The translations under genes and the position numbers were made by a program. DNA of 64,000 nt. Origin: Hemerocallis citrina (taxonomy: Eukaryota > Streptophyta > Magnoliopsida > Asparagales > Asphodelaceae). Positions 1-11,416 of the stretch are shown here, one piece after another (the first letter of the stretch is position 1; every line of letters starts with the position of its first letter). The stretch is taken from NCBI GenBank assembly GCA_017893485.1, contig CM030362.1, forward strand, positions 36,277,565 through 36,341,564, given 5' to 3'. The notes beneath the pieces are model-generated. The model saw nothing but the letters and a program-made list of their open reading frames with translations, searched no databases and was not told where the DNA came from.

Positions 1-2118
1 AGCAAGCGCCCAAAGCCAATCCCGCTAGCCACTAAGTCCTTATGGACTTTGTGTCTAAAACCACAACGAAAATCCCCTTAAACTCAAAGGACATGTTTCG
101 GATTTATTTAAGTGAAGCAAAAAAAAAAAGTGTCCAACAAGTTTTGAATCCAAGATCTCTTACAAGTACAGTAGTGTTTTGTGGTGCACTGGCTAACTAG
201 TAAGTCCAAGTGTGATTTCTGATTAGAAATCACGCTACTGTAGTTTTGTTCACAACGTTCCGAAATTAGTTATTTTTCACAAAACTCGACATATGATCGA
301 TCTAACATTTTTTTTATGAACTGTACTTTTCTTATTCATACTAATTTTACTTGAAACAATGATTCACGAATTTGTATTCTAAACATTGTATCTATATTCA
401 AATTATCTCCTTCTCTTGAATGAACAAAAGTTTCATTTCTTCATTTTAATCAAAAATAACATAATGTATCTATTGCAAATAATTTTTAAAATGATTTTAT
501 GTATATCAATTCGATTTCACCGAAAAATTCATTTTTTATCAAAAGGGGAAAATCTCAACAAGTGATATTTCCATTATATTTCTACATTTGTGAATTAACA
601 TGCATATATGGCCATAACTCATTGTCTCTTTTTCTTATTTCTAATTAACATGTTAAAAAAACACAAGATTACTCACTTCACATCAATTGATCTATATTAC
701 TAATATCATATTCTAACATGCTCAACCTAAAAATTAGAAAATAAAGAGACCACCCACCTCTTATGAAGAATGAATAACCAAGATGGAGAGACAACTTCTA
801 GCTCCTAGATCCAACAAGCACTCTTAGTCCTTCGCCTCCTAGAAAGCCTCCAATGCACAAGAATACTCACTTTCTCTCTTTCTTTTTTTCTCTCTTTAAT
901 TTGTTTATTTTGATGTGAAAAGAGAAGAAAAGGAGGGTGTATTTATAGGACAAGAGAAGAGCTAACTTGCAAATCTCACCCACCTAATAAATATCCACTC
1001 ACCTTTTCACTTTCCTAACTCCCCACCTTTTGATCTCTCCCAACCTCCTTAACCCTTCACATCCCAAACCGGTCCCCCACTCTCTCCCAACCGATCTCTC
1101 TCTCTCTCCCTCTCCACACATGCACACACACACACACACACATACAAAAGTTAAATACAAATCCTATAGTTCTAAATTGTGTATTAAAAGTTGTTACAAG
1201 TCATGTGTGAGTCCATGCACAACTTAAAATAGGATTTTATTAACGAGCTTGTCTCATGGGCTTTCTTTTTAATCAATTTAATTAGTTAGTCTAGTGGGCT
1301 TGTCTTTTAATTAATCTAATGGGCTAGAATCTCTCTTTAGGTCCATGAGTTTAATAAAAGGCTAAATAAAAGACTCATGCATGCTAAAATATAGATGAGA
1401 GTAAGAAAAATAAAGATGGATAAATTAGCACGTACTTGCACGAGCACACACTTCCTTCAATTAAATATTTTTATTTAAATTCAAACACATGTAGATAGTA
1501 TATAAGATGTATATAAAATTAGTTTAATTTAAAAATTATAATTTTTCATACACAAATAAAATAAACATACGCACACTCCCAAAAATTTATTTTGAAAATG
1601 AATATGCTCAAATATGTTCGCCGAAAACACGTGCGTTGCACGTAAAATATCAAAATGCGAAAATCGACTTTATCGGTGGAAAATTATTAAATATAATCAA
1701 AAACAATATAAGAAAATATATTTACTAATTTTTATATATTTCACGACGTAATCACTACGTACATAGAAAACACATGCATTACACGTACAAAATTATTTTA
1801 ATCAAAAATAGGGAAAATGAATTTTTGTTTTATAAAACTAGTTTGAACACGTAAAATAAATAATCAATACACATAGAAATATCACACTTAGTGATGGAAA
1901 AATACGAAATTGATACGTGCATCGAAAACACATTAAAAAGCACGTAAAAATATAAAGATTGAAATATTATATTTTTGTTGACTCAAAATAGGGTAAAATC
2001 AATACGTAAAATGCATAAATAGTCGGTAATCAAAATACGTAGTGAAAACACGTTACAAAATACACGTGCATAACACACGATGGCAAAATTGTCATTTCCA
2101 ATTTTGCGGGGTGTTACA
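1..2118 (-). repeat. 5' part of a long LTR (minus strand), cut by the window edge
   Basis: Read on the minus strand this begins at 2118 with TGTAACACCCCG, the same type of terminus as the long LTRs on the right (34340, and the end at 34321). The segment 1-230 in reverse complement matches about 32430-32670, sharing phrases such as GTTAGCCAGTGC and GGACTTAGTGGCTAG. A TATA-like CTATAAATACACC lies near 940 (minus strand) with CT-rich leader sequence downstream. There is no coding sequence. I infer a long Ty3/gypsy-type LTR, solo or belonging to an element that lies outside the window. Confidence 0.55.
1123..1142. repeat. (CA)n microsatellite
   Basis: An uninterrupted run of CA dinucleotides inside the LTR fragment, with a short (TC)n run about 25 bases before it. 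It is a simple repeat with no coding role. Confidence 0.8.
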
Positions 2119-2816
2119 TGTACAGGGGTCGGTCGACCGTCTCCCAGGTCGGTCGACCTTACCTTGCTACTTCTATTGCTGCTCACTATTTTCTCTTGAT
2201 TCCACTCCATCTCCAATCGTCTCGATCCCTCCATCGTCTCATTGTCTTCTTATCCAACATAGTACGTAAGACATAAATCTACCACTCACGCGCCCTCCTC
2301 GCATCCTACCTGCGCGCCAACCCTTGCTGCCCCCTCCCACGCTGCCTCTTGTGGGCCCTCCTTGCCTCCCACGTGCCCTTCTTGCCTTTGATGTTGTAGC
2401 CTCTCGTGCTCCCTCGACCTGTATGTAATAAATCCTCAATATGTATATAATACTTTTTTTAATCATTCATTTGTTCATTTGTTCATTTGTTCATTCACTG
2501 TTGTTTTTTTGTTTTGATATTTTTATATTACTTACAATGTTTTTTATTCACTATTCTTCTTATTTTTGTTCATTGAGTTGGTTTTCTGATGGAAGATTTA
2601 GTGGCGAACTCACAAGAGGAAAGGGTGGGGGTGCCACCAAGGAGGAGTTTCAAGAGTCCCCAATGTTCATCTCCTAATAGTAAATAATTGTTTGAAACAC
2701 ATTCACATCCTTCATGTTTGATTGAGTTGTTTAAGTTTGGATTTGGTTCACACTTACATCCTTCATCCTTCATGTTTGATTAGGTGGTTTAAGTTTGGAT
2801 TTAGATCAAATTCATA
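2119..2816. other. Unassigned non-coding sequence
   Basis: No gene is recognised here. The stretch has two copies of GGTCGGTCGACC (2127 and 2147), a C-rich segment at 2280-2420, and a short tandem of CATTTGTT near 2467. Open frames are short and resemble no known protein. It is the sequence into which the outer hAT-type MITE inserted. Confidence 0.5.
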
Positions 2817-3329
2817 TAGGGCTGGCAACGGCCCAGGGTTGGGCCAGACCCATATAGGCCCCAACCTGAGCTCGAATTTTAAAACATAGGCCCGAACTCA
2901 ACCCGGCTTTTCTTCGGGCTTAAAAAATTAGACTCGAGCTCGGTACCAAATTAGGCCCAAAAACCCGAACTATTTATGCATGTTCTAATTGATAACTTTC
3001 TCATTAAATAAAAATATATCAATAATAATATACATTAAAAAAACAATAATAGGAATGCTACAAAATTTTGAGTAATTCACATCTAATTTGTCTATTTTTC
3101 ATTTAATTATATATACAAGAAATAATTCCTCTATCTGTAAACTTTAACACTCATTTCAACTGACTTACATTAATATTCTATTTTTTAAAAAAGCTCATAC
3201 ATAAATACACATGATGTATACATAAACATACACATGCACATAAATGGACATTGGAATTTCTCAGCGGAACTTTCTTTCTTTTTGTTCTGCTCCAGCGCAA
3301 AAATGACTATTGGACTCAATTAGTCACAA

Positions 3330-4134
3330 TCATCTATAGGCCTAATAACGCCGCTGCTAGAGTGGCTTTTTGGAACGAATTGCAATTCATCCGATCAAGA
3401 TGGCTACGACCCTAGATTGTAGGGGGGTTTTAACATTACCAGATTCGCTTTTGAACACCTTGAGAGATGGTCGAGTGATAAGAATAAAGAAGACTTCAAC
3501 CAAGTCATCTCTAGTCTGGACCTAGTTGACTTGCCAGTTCCAGATGGGCTCTTCACTTGGTTCAATATGCAAGTTGCCCTATCATAGTGAACTTGGATAG
3601 AGTCATGGTCTCGTTGGATTGGGAGGCTCATTTTCCTATGCTTGCACTAAATCCCTACCAAGACCAACGTCGGATCACGTTTCTATATTGCTTTCGTCGG
3701 GTGAACTTTCCAACAGACGCTCAAAGAAACATAGGTTTGAAAAGGCTTGGTTGGAAATTTAGGGTTTTCATCACATGGTCATGAAAAGTTGGTCCCTTCC
3801 AACTCAGAGTACTGAAGCAGCTGCAATTTGGTGTGAAAAAATCTGCAGGCTACACAATAGACTTCGCAAATGGAATCAGATGAGATTCGTGCTTATTTGG
3901 AGGGCCAAAAAGTTGATACCAGAAGGTATCGATGAAATGAAAGGTTAGAAGAAACCAGATATCTTTCTCAAGATGAGCGGAATTTGCTTTTAAAGTTAAG
4001 AGAGGACATTTCCCAGTTGTATAAACTTGAAGAACTTAGATAGCAGCAAAGATCACAGATCATTTAGTTGAAGGGGGGAGATGCGAACAAGTCCTTCTTC
4101 GTTGCCTGTGCTAGACGACATTCCAATCTGATCC
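3330..4134 (+). pseudogene. LINE ORF2 endonuclease remnant
   Basis: The frames around 3400-3780 give an endonuclease-like C-terminal half: a stretch like RFAFERLERWSSD, then LDLVDLPVPDGLFTW, then LDRVMVSLDWEAHFP. These correspond to the D(Y/F)N-following region, the GxxFTW motif and the LDRxLVSxxW motif of plant L1 endonucleases. A further part near 4075-4134 reads GDANKSFFVACARRHSNLI, the linker before the RT domain. Stops and frameshifts occur throughout. The frame resumes after the TRIM at 5505. It belongs to the LINE at 3243-39775. Confidence 0.75.
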
Positions 4135-4409
4135 TGTAACGCCCTGCCCCAATACTCAGTCAATTTTTATTATTTTTAGAAGACAAATTAGATACTATGT
4201 AGTACAACTGCCCACCACAGGCTGCCTCTCAAAAGGTGGTTAACCGAATTGGTGACTCTTGATCATTGGCTAATAGTATTTATACTCAAATTATCATATC
4301 AAACTTCCCAATGTGGGACTAAATTTCTCAAATCTATCTCAAATCCGCGCAGACCAATTGACTGCTAATACTACCAGTTGACTGTTCGCTGCAGATCTGG
4401 GGTATTACA
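4135..4409 (-). repeat. TRIM LTR copy 1 (3' LTR in minus orientation)
   Basis: Starts TGTAACGCCC and ends GGGGTATTACA on the + strand, 275 bp. It directly abuts the TSD copy GATCC at 4130-4134. The next base rightward begins the internal segment, with a tract whose complement is purine-rich, fitting a polypurine tract. Confidence 0.88.
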
Positions 4410-4659
4410 TACACCCTACCTTAGAAATCAGCGTCCTCGCTGAGTACAAGGCACACATCTAGTGTAGGACCGCCCTTTCTAGCCGATGTAGCCCTCTATC
4501 CCGGAGATCAGTCACTCTCAACACCACAGATCGAATACCCGGCTATCAATCACTACCTGTGATTCTCAACACCGCAGAGTATACCCAACCCCGGAGATCA
4601 ATGACTCTCAGCACTGCAGATCATAGTAAGGCCCAATTCTACATCCGGTGTCGAAAGTC

Positions 4660-4672
4660 GGCTCTGATACCA
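4660..4672 (-). other. TRIM primer-binding site 1
   Basis: The complement reads TGGTATCAGAGCC, matching the 3' end of plant initiator Met-tRNA. It lies two bases from LTR copy 2 (4675). This fixes the minus-strand orientation of the element. Confidence 0.9.
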
Positions 4673-4674
4673 TT

Positions 4675-4956
4675 TGTAACGCCCCTCCCCAATACTCAGA
4701 CAATTTTATTATTTTTAGAATACAAATTAGATACTATGTAGTACAACTGCCCACCACAGGCTGCCTCTCAAAAGGTGGTTAACCGATTAGGTGACTCTTG
4801 ATCATTGGCTAATAGTATTTATACTCAAATTATCCTATCAAACTTCCCATGTGGGACTAAATTTCTCAATCTCAATCTCAAATTCTCAAATCTGCGCAGA
4901 CCAGTCGACTGCTCAAACCACCAGTTGACTGTTCGCTCAAGATCTGGGGTATTACA
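4675..4956 (-). repeat. TRIM LTR copy 2 (shared middle LTR)
   Basis: 282 bp, same ends as copy 1, with small indels such as an extra stretch in the TCTCAAATC region. It serves as 5' LTR of the left unit and 3' LTR of the right unit. Confidence 0.88.
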
Positions 4957-5209
4957 TATACCCCACCTTTAGAAATCAGTGTCCTCGCTGAGTACAGGGC
5001 ACACATCTAGTGTAGGACTGCCATTTCTAGCCGATATAGTATAGTCGTCTATCCCAGAGATCAATCACTCTCAACACCGCAGATCGGATACCCGGCTATC
5101 AATCACTACCTGTGATTCTCAACACCGCAGAGTATACCCAACCCCGGAGATCAATGACTCTCAGCACCGCAGATCATACTGACCTCTACCACATCCGGTG
5201 TCGAAAGTC

Positions 5210-5222
5210 GGCTCTGATACCA
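5210..5222 (-). other. TRIM primer-binding site 2
   Basis: A second exact TGGTATCAGAGCC on the minus strand, two bases from LTR copy 3. Confidence 0.9.
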
Positions 5223-5224
5223 TT

Positions 5225-5499
5225 TGTAATGCCCCGCCCCAATACTCAGACGATTTTAATTATTTTTATGAAGACAAATTAGATACTATGTAGTACAACT
5301 GCCCACCACAGGCTGCCTCTCAAAAGGTGGTTAACCGAATTGGTGACTCTTGATCATTGGCTAATAGTATTTATACTCAAATTATCATATCAAACTTCCC
5401 ATGTGGGACTAAATTTCTCAAATCTATCTCAAATCCGCGCAGACCAGTCGACTGCTAATACTACCAGTCGACTGTTCGCTGCAGATCTGGGGTATTACA
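5225..5499 (-). repeat. TRIM LTR copy 3 (5' LTR)
   Basis: 275 bp, closest in length to copy 1. It is followed at once by the second TSD copy GATCC (5500-5504) and then by LINE sequence. Confidence 0.88.
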
Positions 5500-5504
5500 G
5501 ATCC

Positions 5505-6426
5505 ATTCTATCCATACTGAGAATGGGGTGACTCATGACAAAGAGGAAGTGAAAAGGTCATTTCAAACTTAATACAAGGACCTTTTGGGGCGTAAAGCAG
5601 ATTTTAGAGTTCCGCTCAGTGCAGATTTTTGGCAGGATAGCTTTGAAGACTTGAGGCATGTGTTGAGTTTGCTTGAAGATGAGTTTATGAAGAGGGGGGT
5701 TAATGTGACTATTTCTCAGACGGGGAGGGAGAAAGCTCCGGGTCTTGATGGATTCCTGATTATGTTCTACCAAACCTTATGGGAAGAAATCAACGATGAC
5801 TTGCTAGCTGTGCTAGCGGAGCTCTATGACCACAGACTCAAATTGAGTAGGCTTAATTATGCGGAAGTGGTTCTTATTCCCAAAAAAGATGAAGCAACCT
5901 GGGTTGGGTACTTTTGCCCTACTAGTCTGCTTAACTACTCAGTTAAAATAATTACTAGGATCCTTACCAATTGGTTGGGTCGGGTTATGGATGGATTGAT
6001 TGATAAGAAGCAGACTAGCTCCATCAAAGGCCGATGTATTTTGGACTGCATTGCTACGGCTGAGGAAACCATCCCCAAGTGTCACATATCCAATGACAAA
6101 AGTTTCCTAATCAAATTGGACTTCGAAAAAGCCTATTATTCGATGGAATGATGTCTACTAGAAGCACTTAGAGGTCGTGGCTTTGGGGAGAGATGGATCA
6201 GGTGGATCCAACGCTGCCTCACCACGGGTAGAACATGAAAAGAAGGTTACGACAAGGGGATCCTTTGTCACTTCTTCTATTCACCTTTGTGTCATATGCA
6301 CTTACAGTCATGTTCGATAACTGTAGGCGGGCAGGGTGGATCTATCTGGTGGCTGGTGGTAGACATCGACTTGGTTGCTCAATTCTCCAATACGTGGATG
6401 ATATGCTACTTGTTGTCGCTGGATTC
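5505..6426 (+). pseudogene. LINE reverse transcriptase, N-terminal and palm part
   Basis: An open stretch at 5585-6151 encodes a plant L1 RT: EKAPGLDGF (the KAPGPDG-type motif), VVLIPKKD, then SIKGRCILDCIATAEE and LIKLDFEKAYYSME. After a stop the palm continues at 6235 with RQGDPLSLLLF and the catalytic box QYVDDMLLVV near 6390. It picks up the frame left at 4134 across the TRIM. In-frame stops (TAA near 5571, TGA at 6149) show loss of function. It breaks off just after the YVDD box, where the Tat element was inserted. The rest of the domain is at 37913. Confidence 0.85.
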
Positions 6427-6429
6427 TGG

Positions 6430-6988
6430 TGTGGGGGCAATAGATGAGATTTGTAGGTTCGTGAGGAACTCGAACAGGCTGGACCTCCCTTCTTCCTTGT
6501 TGATAAGTTGACTCCTTGGTGCTCCCTCTGACCTGCACAAATGTTCGAAACACCGGGATGGATCCCGGCGACGAACCCTCCGACGCTCTTGTCAATACCA
6601 GAAAAAGTAAAGGAAAAGAGCTCAAGTGTGCAAAGAGTGATCACCTTTTACAGTACGAGGTAGGGAGTTTTTATAGTCGCCATGGGGATCTTCTTCAGGA
6701 TAAGAGTGAATCCCTACTTTCCGGTGTGGTAGGATAGGGGTAATTATAACCACCTCCTCCAGATCAGGGCGAGCCAGGATTTCCTCCAAACCTGTTGAGC
6801 TGGCTCCTAACAGATTGAGACCTATTTCTAGCTGAACAGATCCGTTCATGGATTAGTGGGCCCAAGAGGAGGGACCCATTGCCCGATTCGAACCGGTCTG
6901 TTGGTGAAATTACCGTCCTGCTCCTGGGACTTTGAGATTCGTGCCCACTTTGAATGGTTCCGATTTAACCCCATTTTTAGCCATATCA
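6430..6988 (-). repeat. 3' LTR of the Tat element
   Basis: The part 6702-6988 matches the right-hand remains at 34322-34339 plus 37638-37912 and ends identically in TTTTTAGCCATATCA. In minus orientation it starts TGATATGGC. A TATA-like ACTATAAAAACTCC on the minus strand near 6675 fits a promoter in U3. The left boundary is approximate: TGTGGGGGC at 6430 is the best TG candidate at the junction with LINE sequence. Confidence 0.7.
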
Positions 6989-7006
6989 TGAGCCCCCCAC
7001 TCCCAA
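6989..7006 (-). other. Polypurine tract of the Tat element
   Basis: The minus strand reads GGGAGTGGGGGGCTCA immediately before the 3' LTR. This is where plus-strand DNA priming occurs in LTR retrotransposons and confirms the minus orientation. Confidence 0.75.
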
Positions 7007-7429
7007 AGACTGTGTGTTACGGCCTTTGGGGAGTAGTTTTGTTGTTTTAATGGCGTATAGGGCTTTATCGAGTTCTCAAAGGGTATTGGAATCTCGTCTG
7101 AGGGGTGATGGTGCTTTTCTGAGCTGGTAGCGTGCCCAAGTTTGCTCTCAGGTCCTTCTGGATTTTTTGTGATTTTTTTTAATTTTATATTATTTTTTCG
7201 AACCATTTATTCAATTTTGCAAAACGATGATTTGTTCCTCGGGAGCATTAATTAATCATTCTAACCAATAATTATTTACCCAGGGGCTCAAAAATGTTCT
7301 CCTGAATTTATAAATATTTTTTAGAATTTTTAATTATTTTCCCCGTATTTTTAATCATTTTTTCTCAATTTTTTGAATAAATAATTCAAATTAATAAGTA
7401 AAATATAATTTTATTACCTAATTATGACG

Positions 7430-8264
7430 TGGCAAAATTTGGGTTGTCCATCAGCCTTAGGCGCGAAGATCTGGGTGATCGAATGGCTCTAGTCGCTCGG
7501 CAGTGTTTTTCCCATATGAGCAGCTCGGAATGCCTGTCGCTCGGATTGGGATTCTGAGCGACATGGCGTAATCTGAGTCGTCCATTTGAATGCAGCACGA
7601 ATTTCGAGGTAATCTGACAGTAGATCTTGCACTTGGCCATGTGGTCGGATCAGGGACGTCCATCAGGCCACAGCGCGAATTTTGAGGCGATCAGACGGCT
7701 CTCATAGCTCGGCAACATTTTCTCCGCATGAGCAGCTCGGAATGCAAGTCGCTCGGATTTGATTTCCGAGCGACGTGACACAATCTGGGTCGTTTGATGA
7801 CGATCAGGCGTGAATCACGAGGTACGAAGGCGTGGATCAAGAGAAAACGTGATTTTGGTCGACGTGGCTGAATCAGGGACGTCCATCAGGTCGCATCGCA
7901 AATTTTGAGGTGATCAGACGGCTCTCATAGCTCGGTAACATTTTCTCCGCATAAGCAGCTCGGAATGCAAGTCGCTCGGATTTTATTTCCGAGCGAGTGG
8001 CACAATCTGGGTCGTCTGATGACGATCAGGCGTGAATCACGAGGCACGAAGGCGTGGATCACGAGAAAACATGATTTTGGTCGACGTAGCTGAATCAGGG
8101 ACGTCCATCAGGTCGCATCGTGAATTTCGAGGCGATCAGACGGCTCTCATAGCTCGGCAACATTTTCTCCGCATGAGCAGCTCGGAATGCAAGTCGCTCG
8201 GATTTGATTTCCGAGCGATGTGGCATGATCTGGGCCGTCTGATGAAGACCAGGCGCGAATCATG
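7430..8264. repeat. Tandem repeat block A of the Tat 3' region, unit about 210-225 bp
   Basis: Landmarks such as TCAGGGACGTCCATCAGG recur near 7649, 7873 and 8096, and CATGAGCAGCTCGGAATGC or a close variant recurs near 7515, 7728, 7950 and 8172. Units carry the short inverted motif GCTCGGAN...TCCGAGCGAC, so each can form a hairpin. The short frames inside are repeat by-products, not genes. Confidence 0.75.
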
Positions 8265-8790
8265 AGGAGAAAGTCGTTTTCCCCCAATTCGCAGCTCAGA
8301 ATGCAAGTTGCTCGGATTTGGTTTCCGAGCGACGTAGTGTGATCTAGACCGTCTGATGAAGATCAGGTGCAGATCACGAGGCACGAAGGCGTGGATCATG
8401 AGAAAACATGATTTTGGTCGACGCGGCGAGATCTGAGCCGTCTAATGACGATCAGGCACGAATTATGGGGAGAAAGTCATTTTTCCCAATTCGCAGCTCG
8501 GAATGCAAGTTACTCAAATTTGATTTCCGAGCGACGTGGCGCGATCTAGACCGTTTGATTAAGATCAGGTGTGAATCTCGTGGCATGACGGCGTGGATCA
8601 CGAGAAAACGTGATTTTGGTCGACGCGGCGAGATCTGAGCCGTCTGATGACGATCAGGCACGGATTACGAGGAGAAAGTCATTTTCTCCAATTCGTAGCT
8701 CGGAATGCAAGTTGCTCGGTTTTGGTTTCCGAGTGACGTGGCACAATCTGAGCCATCTGATGAAGATCATGCACAAATCACGAGGTGAGA
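8265..8790. repeat. Tandem repeat block B, unit about 202-205 bp
   Basis: A shorter variant of the same family, with GGAGAAAGTC at 8265, 8470 and 8672, each followed by AATTCGCAGCTCGGAATGC or a variant and TTTCCGAGCGACGTG. The change of unit type at about 8265 suggests two separate amplification rounds. Confidence 0.7.
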
Positions 8791-8889
8791 GACGGGGATT
8801 TCGGCGCTTAGGCTTCGGGTTTTGTCTCTTAGGCTTCTAGTGGGCCGTTGTGGGGGCCCAATGTACTCGAAGGCCCTCCTGAATACGCT

Positions 8890-9060
8890 TCAACACTTAT
8901 AAGTTTTCACCGCCTCTCTTTTCCCTTATTTCTTACTCTCTCATTTTCACCTCACTTTTTACTTAAGTCACTTTTGCTCTTGAGCGGTGCTGCTAGCGTT
9001 CGTGGCCAGGCATTTCTATTCTCCTGCAAACTATTCCGACCGTAGACGTCACTTCATGGT
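8890..9060 (+). promoter_or_regulatory. Possible promoter and leader of the antisense gene
   Basis: A TATA-like ACTTATAAG lies at about 8896, followed by a CT-rich leader and the first ATG of the antisense reading frame at 9096. The spacing is right for a plant promoter. This is inference from sequence only. Confidence 0.35.
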
Positions 9061-9095
9061 AAATTATCTCAACTTAACTTGAAATTTCTAGAGCG

Positions 9096-11257
9096 TTGTC
9101 GGGGAATGAGACCTCCATTTCGGACCAAGAGACCGACCGAGCCCTAGTGGTCCCCCCAAGCAAGGGGAAGGAAGTGGCGAAGTCCGTCGTTGTAGAGATG
9201 ATAGTGGAGAAGGTGAAGGAGGCTGGAGCACTGGGTCGGCTACCGTCGAGATTATCGAGCCTCGGAAAGGTCAGAAGCTACTCTGAGGACATTTTGGCGG
9301 AGGCGGTGTAGGGGAAGTCGGTCGCCTATGAGGAGAACAGTCCGAGGGACCCTTCCGAGGTAGACGAGATTCCTTCGATCATGACTGAGGCAGACCTCCA
9401 CCTGATCAGGAAGGGGTTCTGTATCCCGAAGGAGTACGCCCTGCTCCTCCCCAGCCCCGGTTTCCGAGCGTGCACGGGGACGTCACCAGATACGTGCGTC
9501 TTTCCATACGATGCACTAAATGCCGGGCTTCGGCTACCCCTGCCGCCCTTCGTGGTTGAGGTGCTGCAGTGGTATGGCTTGAACCCGGTGCAGTTTATGC
9601 CGAACATGTGGCGGCACGTCATTGCCTTCATTCTCCAGTGCCAAGCGATCGGAGTGCAGCCCCAGCTCGTCATCCTCCGCAGTCTCTACCGGATCTGCTG
9701 AATGAGCAAGATGGAGTACCGGTATTATCTGTCGCCGAAGAAGGGGGTCAAGTTGATCGAGAACCCGGACTCCATCAAACATTGGAAGGAGAAGTATTTT
9801 CTGATCCGAGGTCCCAAGCCATAGGGGTTTCCTATGACGTGGAAGGAGGAGGTTCCGAAGTGGACGAAGGCCGAACCGGTGCTCACCAAAGAAGAAGAGG
9901 AGGTCGTGTCGAAGATCCTCGATCTTCCAACCCTCGGTTGGAAAGATATCACCGAGGAGGTCCTGTTCGTGGGGTCTCAGTCCGATCGACCTCAGTACGC
10001 TTCGTTACTTCTTTTTCATTAGTATATATCTGTTTGCTTTTAGTGTTTCGTTTATTTCGCTAACTCTTTTGCTTGGCTTTTTGTTGTTCAGAAGCCCTCG
10101 GTATGGATTACCGAGCTTTTATGGCGAAGAGAACTGCAGCAGCGGCGAAGGGGGTGGGCAGCAAGAAGAGGAAGAGGACAACGACGAGGCCCCCTTTCAG
10201 CCTAGCAGTTCATGCGCCCTCGGCTCCTGCGGCCGTCGTTGACTTGGTCGGCGACTCCCCCTCGGTGCCGTAGGTCGCGCTCCCCTCGGCCGATGCCCCC
10301 AGATCTTCGAGTGGGACGTTCTCGGCTGGTGCTGCTCTGGCCCTCTAGGTGCCGCCGCTTACAGCCGAAGCGGAGGTCATCCTCACCGAAGAGCACAAGA
10401 AGCTCTTCGTCACGGATTGGAGGGTGATGAAGCTCGATGGCTTTCTCGGCGATGCGGGGATGTGCATGCAGGTCGCGCGCCACTTGCCGACCCCGAAAGA
10501 TCGCACGACATTAAAGGCTGGCACGGTTGGCGACGATGCGTTGGAGATTGCCGGTCAACAATGTCGGTAAGTAATCCTACTCTGCCCTCTTAAGTTTTGG
10601 AGTTAGCGATTTTAGGTTCTCACGTTCTTCTTCTTTCGCTTTCAGACCCTCTGCCACTTCAGCCATATGCTCGAGCAATTTGCCGAGCAGGAGAAGAAGA
10701 TGAAGGCAACGAACGACCGTGAGCGAGCGGAGCATGCCAAGGCGGTAAAGTTGTTCGAGGCCAAACAACAGCTCTTGGCGTCGCGGGCTGCCGAGGTTGG
10801 GGCCTTCGAGACTACACTTGCCGAGGCACTCGAACGCTCAGCAACGGAGGCTGCCAAGGTCGAGGCTCTGGAGAAGGAGATGGCTAGGCTCGAGGGGGAG
10901 CTAGCAAAGGCTCTAAAGGCATCCGAGAAGGTGCTGAAGGAGCAGGAGGTGAAGGTGGAGGAGGTGAGGAAAGCCGTTCAGGACGAGGTGGAGGCCCACT
11001 TGATGACTAACATGGAGGATGCCTACGCTCGGGCTTTGAAGCACGTGTCGGCTCATCTTCCGGACTTCTACAGCTTGGGGTATTACTTCTACGACCCGGT
11101 AGAGGGCGAGGAGTTCCTCCCTCTGGCTGAGGTCGAGCCTGAAGGGGAAGGTGACGAAGGCGAGGGCGATGGCGAGGAGGAGGTGAATCCCAAAAGGGTG
11201 CTCGTCACTGTGCCGAGCGAGGGCATCTCGGAGCAGCACCTAGAGGTGGCTCCTTGA
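9096..11257 (+). pseudogene. Antisense gene of the Tat element (putative gypsy-type transposon protein, coiled-coil C-terminus)
   Basis: The frame from 9096 runs to about 9994 with three in-frame stops (near 9309, 9699 and 9822). It contains the conserved block around LIRKGFCIPKEYALLLP and FVVEVLQWYGLNPVQFMPNM, typical of the plant 'putative gypsy type transposon' family (PF04195 as I recall it). Two intron-like gaps follow: GT at 9995 to AG at 10091, and GTAAGT at 10567 to CAG at 10645. The middle part has a KKRKR nuclear-localisation-like run. The last part (10646-11257) is a long Ala/Glu/Lys coiled coil, then PDFYSLGYYFYDP and an acidic tail. Phases at the gaps do not fully agree, so indels are likely. 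It lies opposite gag-pol. Its function in Tat elements is unknown. Confidence 0.65.
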
Positions 11258-11416
11258 CTTAGTTGCTTTTTCTTTTTCTCCTTTTTTTTGTTGCTTCTCC
11301 ATGTATTGCCGAACTGTGGACTAGCCACCGCTCTAATTTTGAAGTGAATAAAATTCTGTCTTGTTTTCGTCTAAGTGTCGATTTTTTCTTCTTCTTTTGA
11401 ACTCTTTTTTGGCTAA

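Larger units (their letters stand above)
4135..5499 (-). mobile_element. TRIM retrotransposon in tandem form: LTR-internal-LTR-internal-LTR
   Basis: Three near-identical direct repeats (4135-4409, 4675-4956, 5225-5499; 275-282 bp) start TGTAA and end ATTACA on the + strand. Two internal segments of about 265 bp separate them. Read on the minus strand, each internal segment begins AA then TGGTATCAGAGCC, the canonical initiator Met-tRNA primer-binding site, and ends in a purine-rich tract next to the following LTR. The whole block is flanked by GATCC (4130-4134 and 5500-5504), one 5-bp TSD for all three LTRs, so it moved or formed as a unit. There is no coding capacity, matching terminal-repeat retrotransposons in miniature. 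It interrupts the LINE. Confidence 0.88.

Noticed and set aside
7422..8661. Multiple 65-90 aa frames on both strands with similar sequences
   Set aside because: They are translations of the Tat tandem repeats; similarity among them comes from the repeat, not from a gene family.
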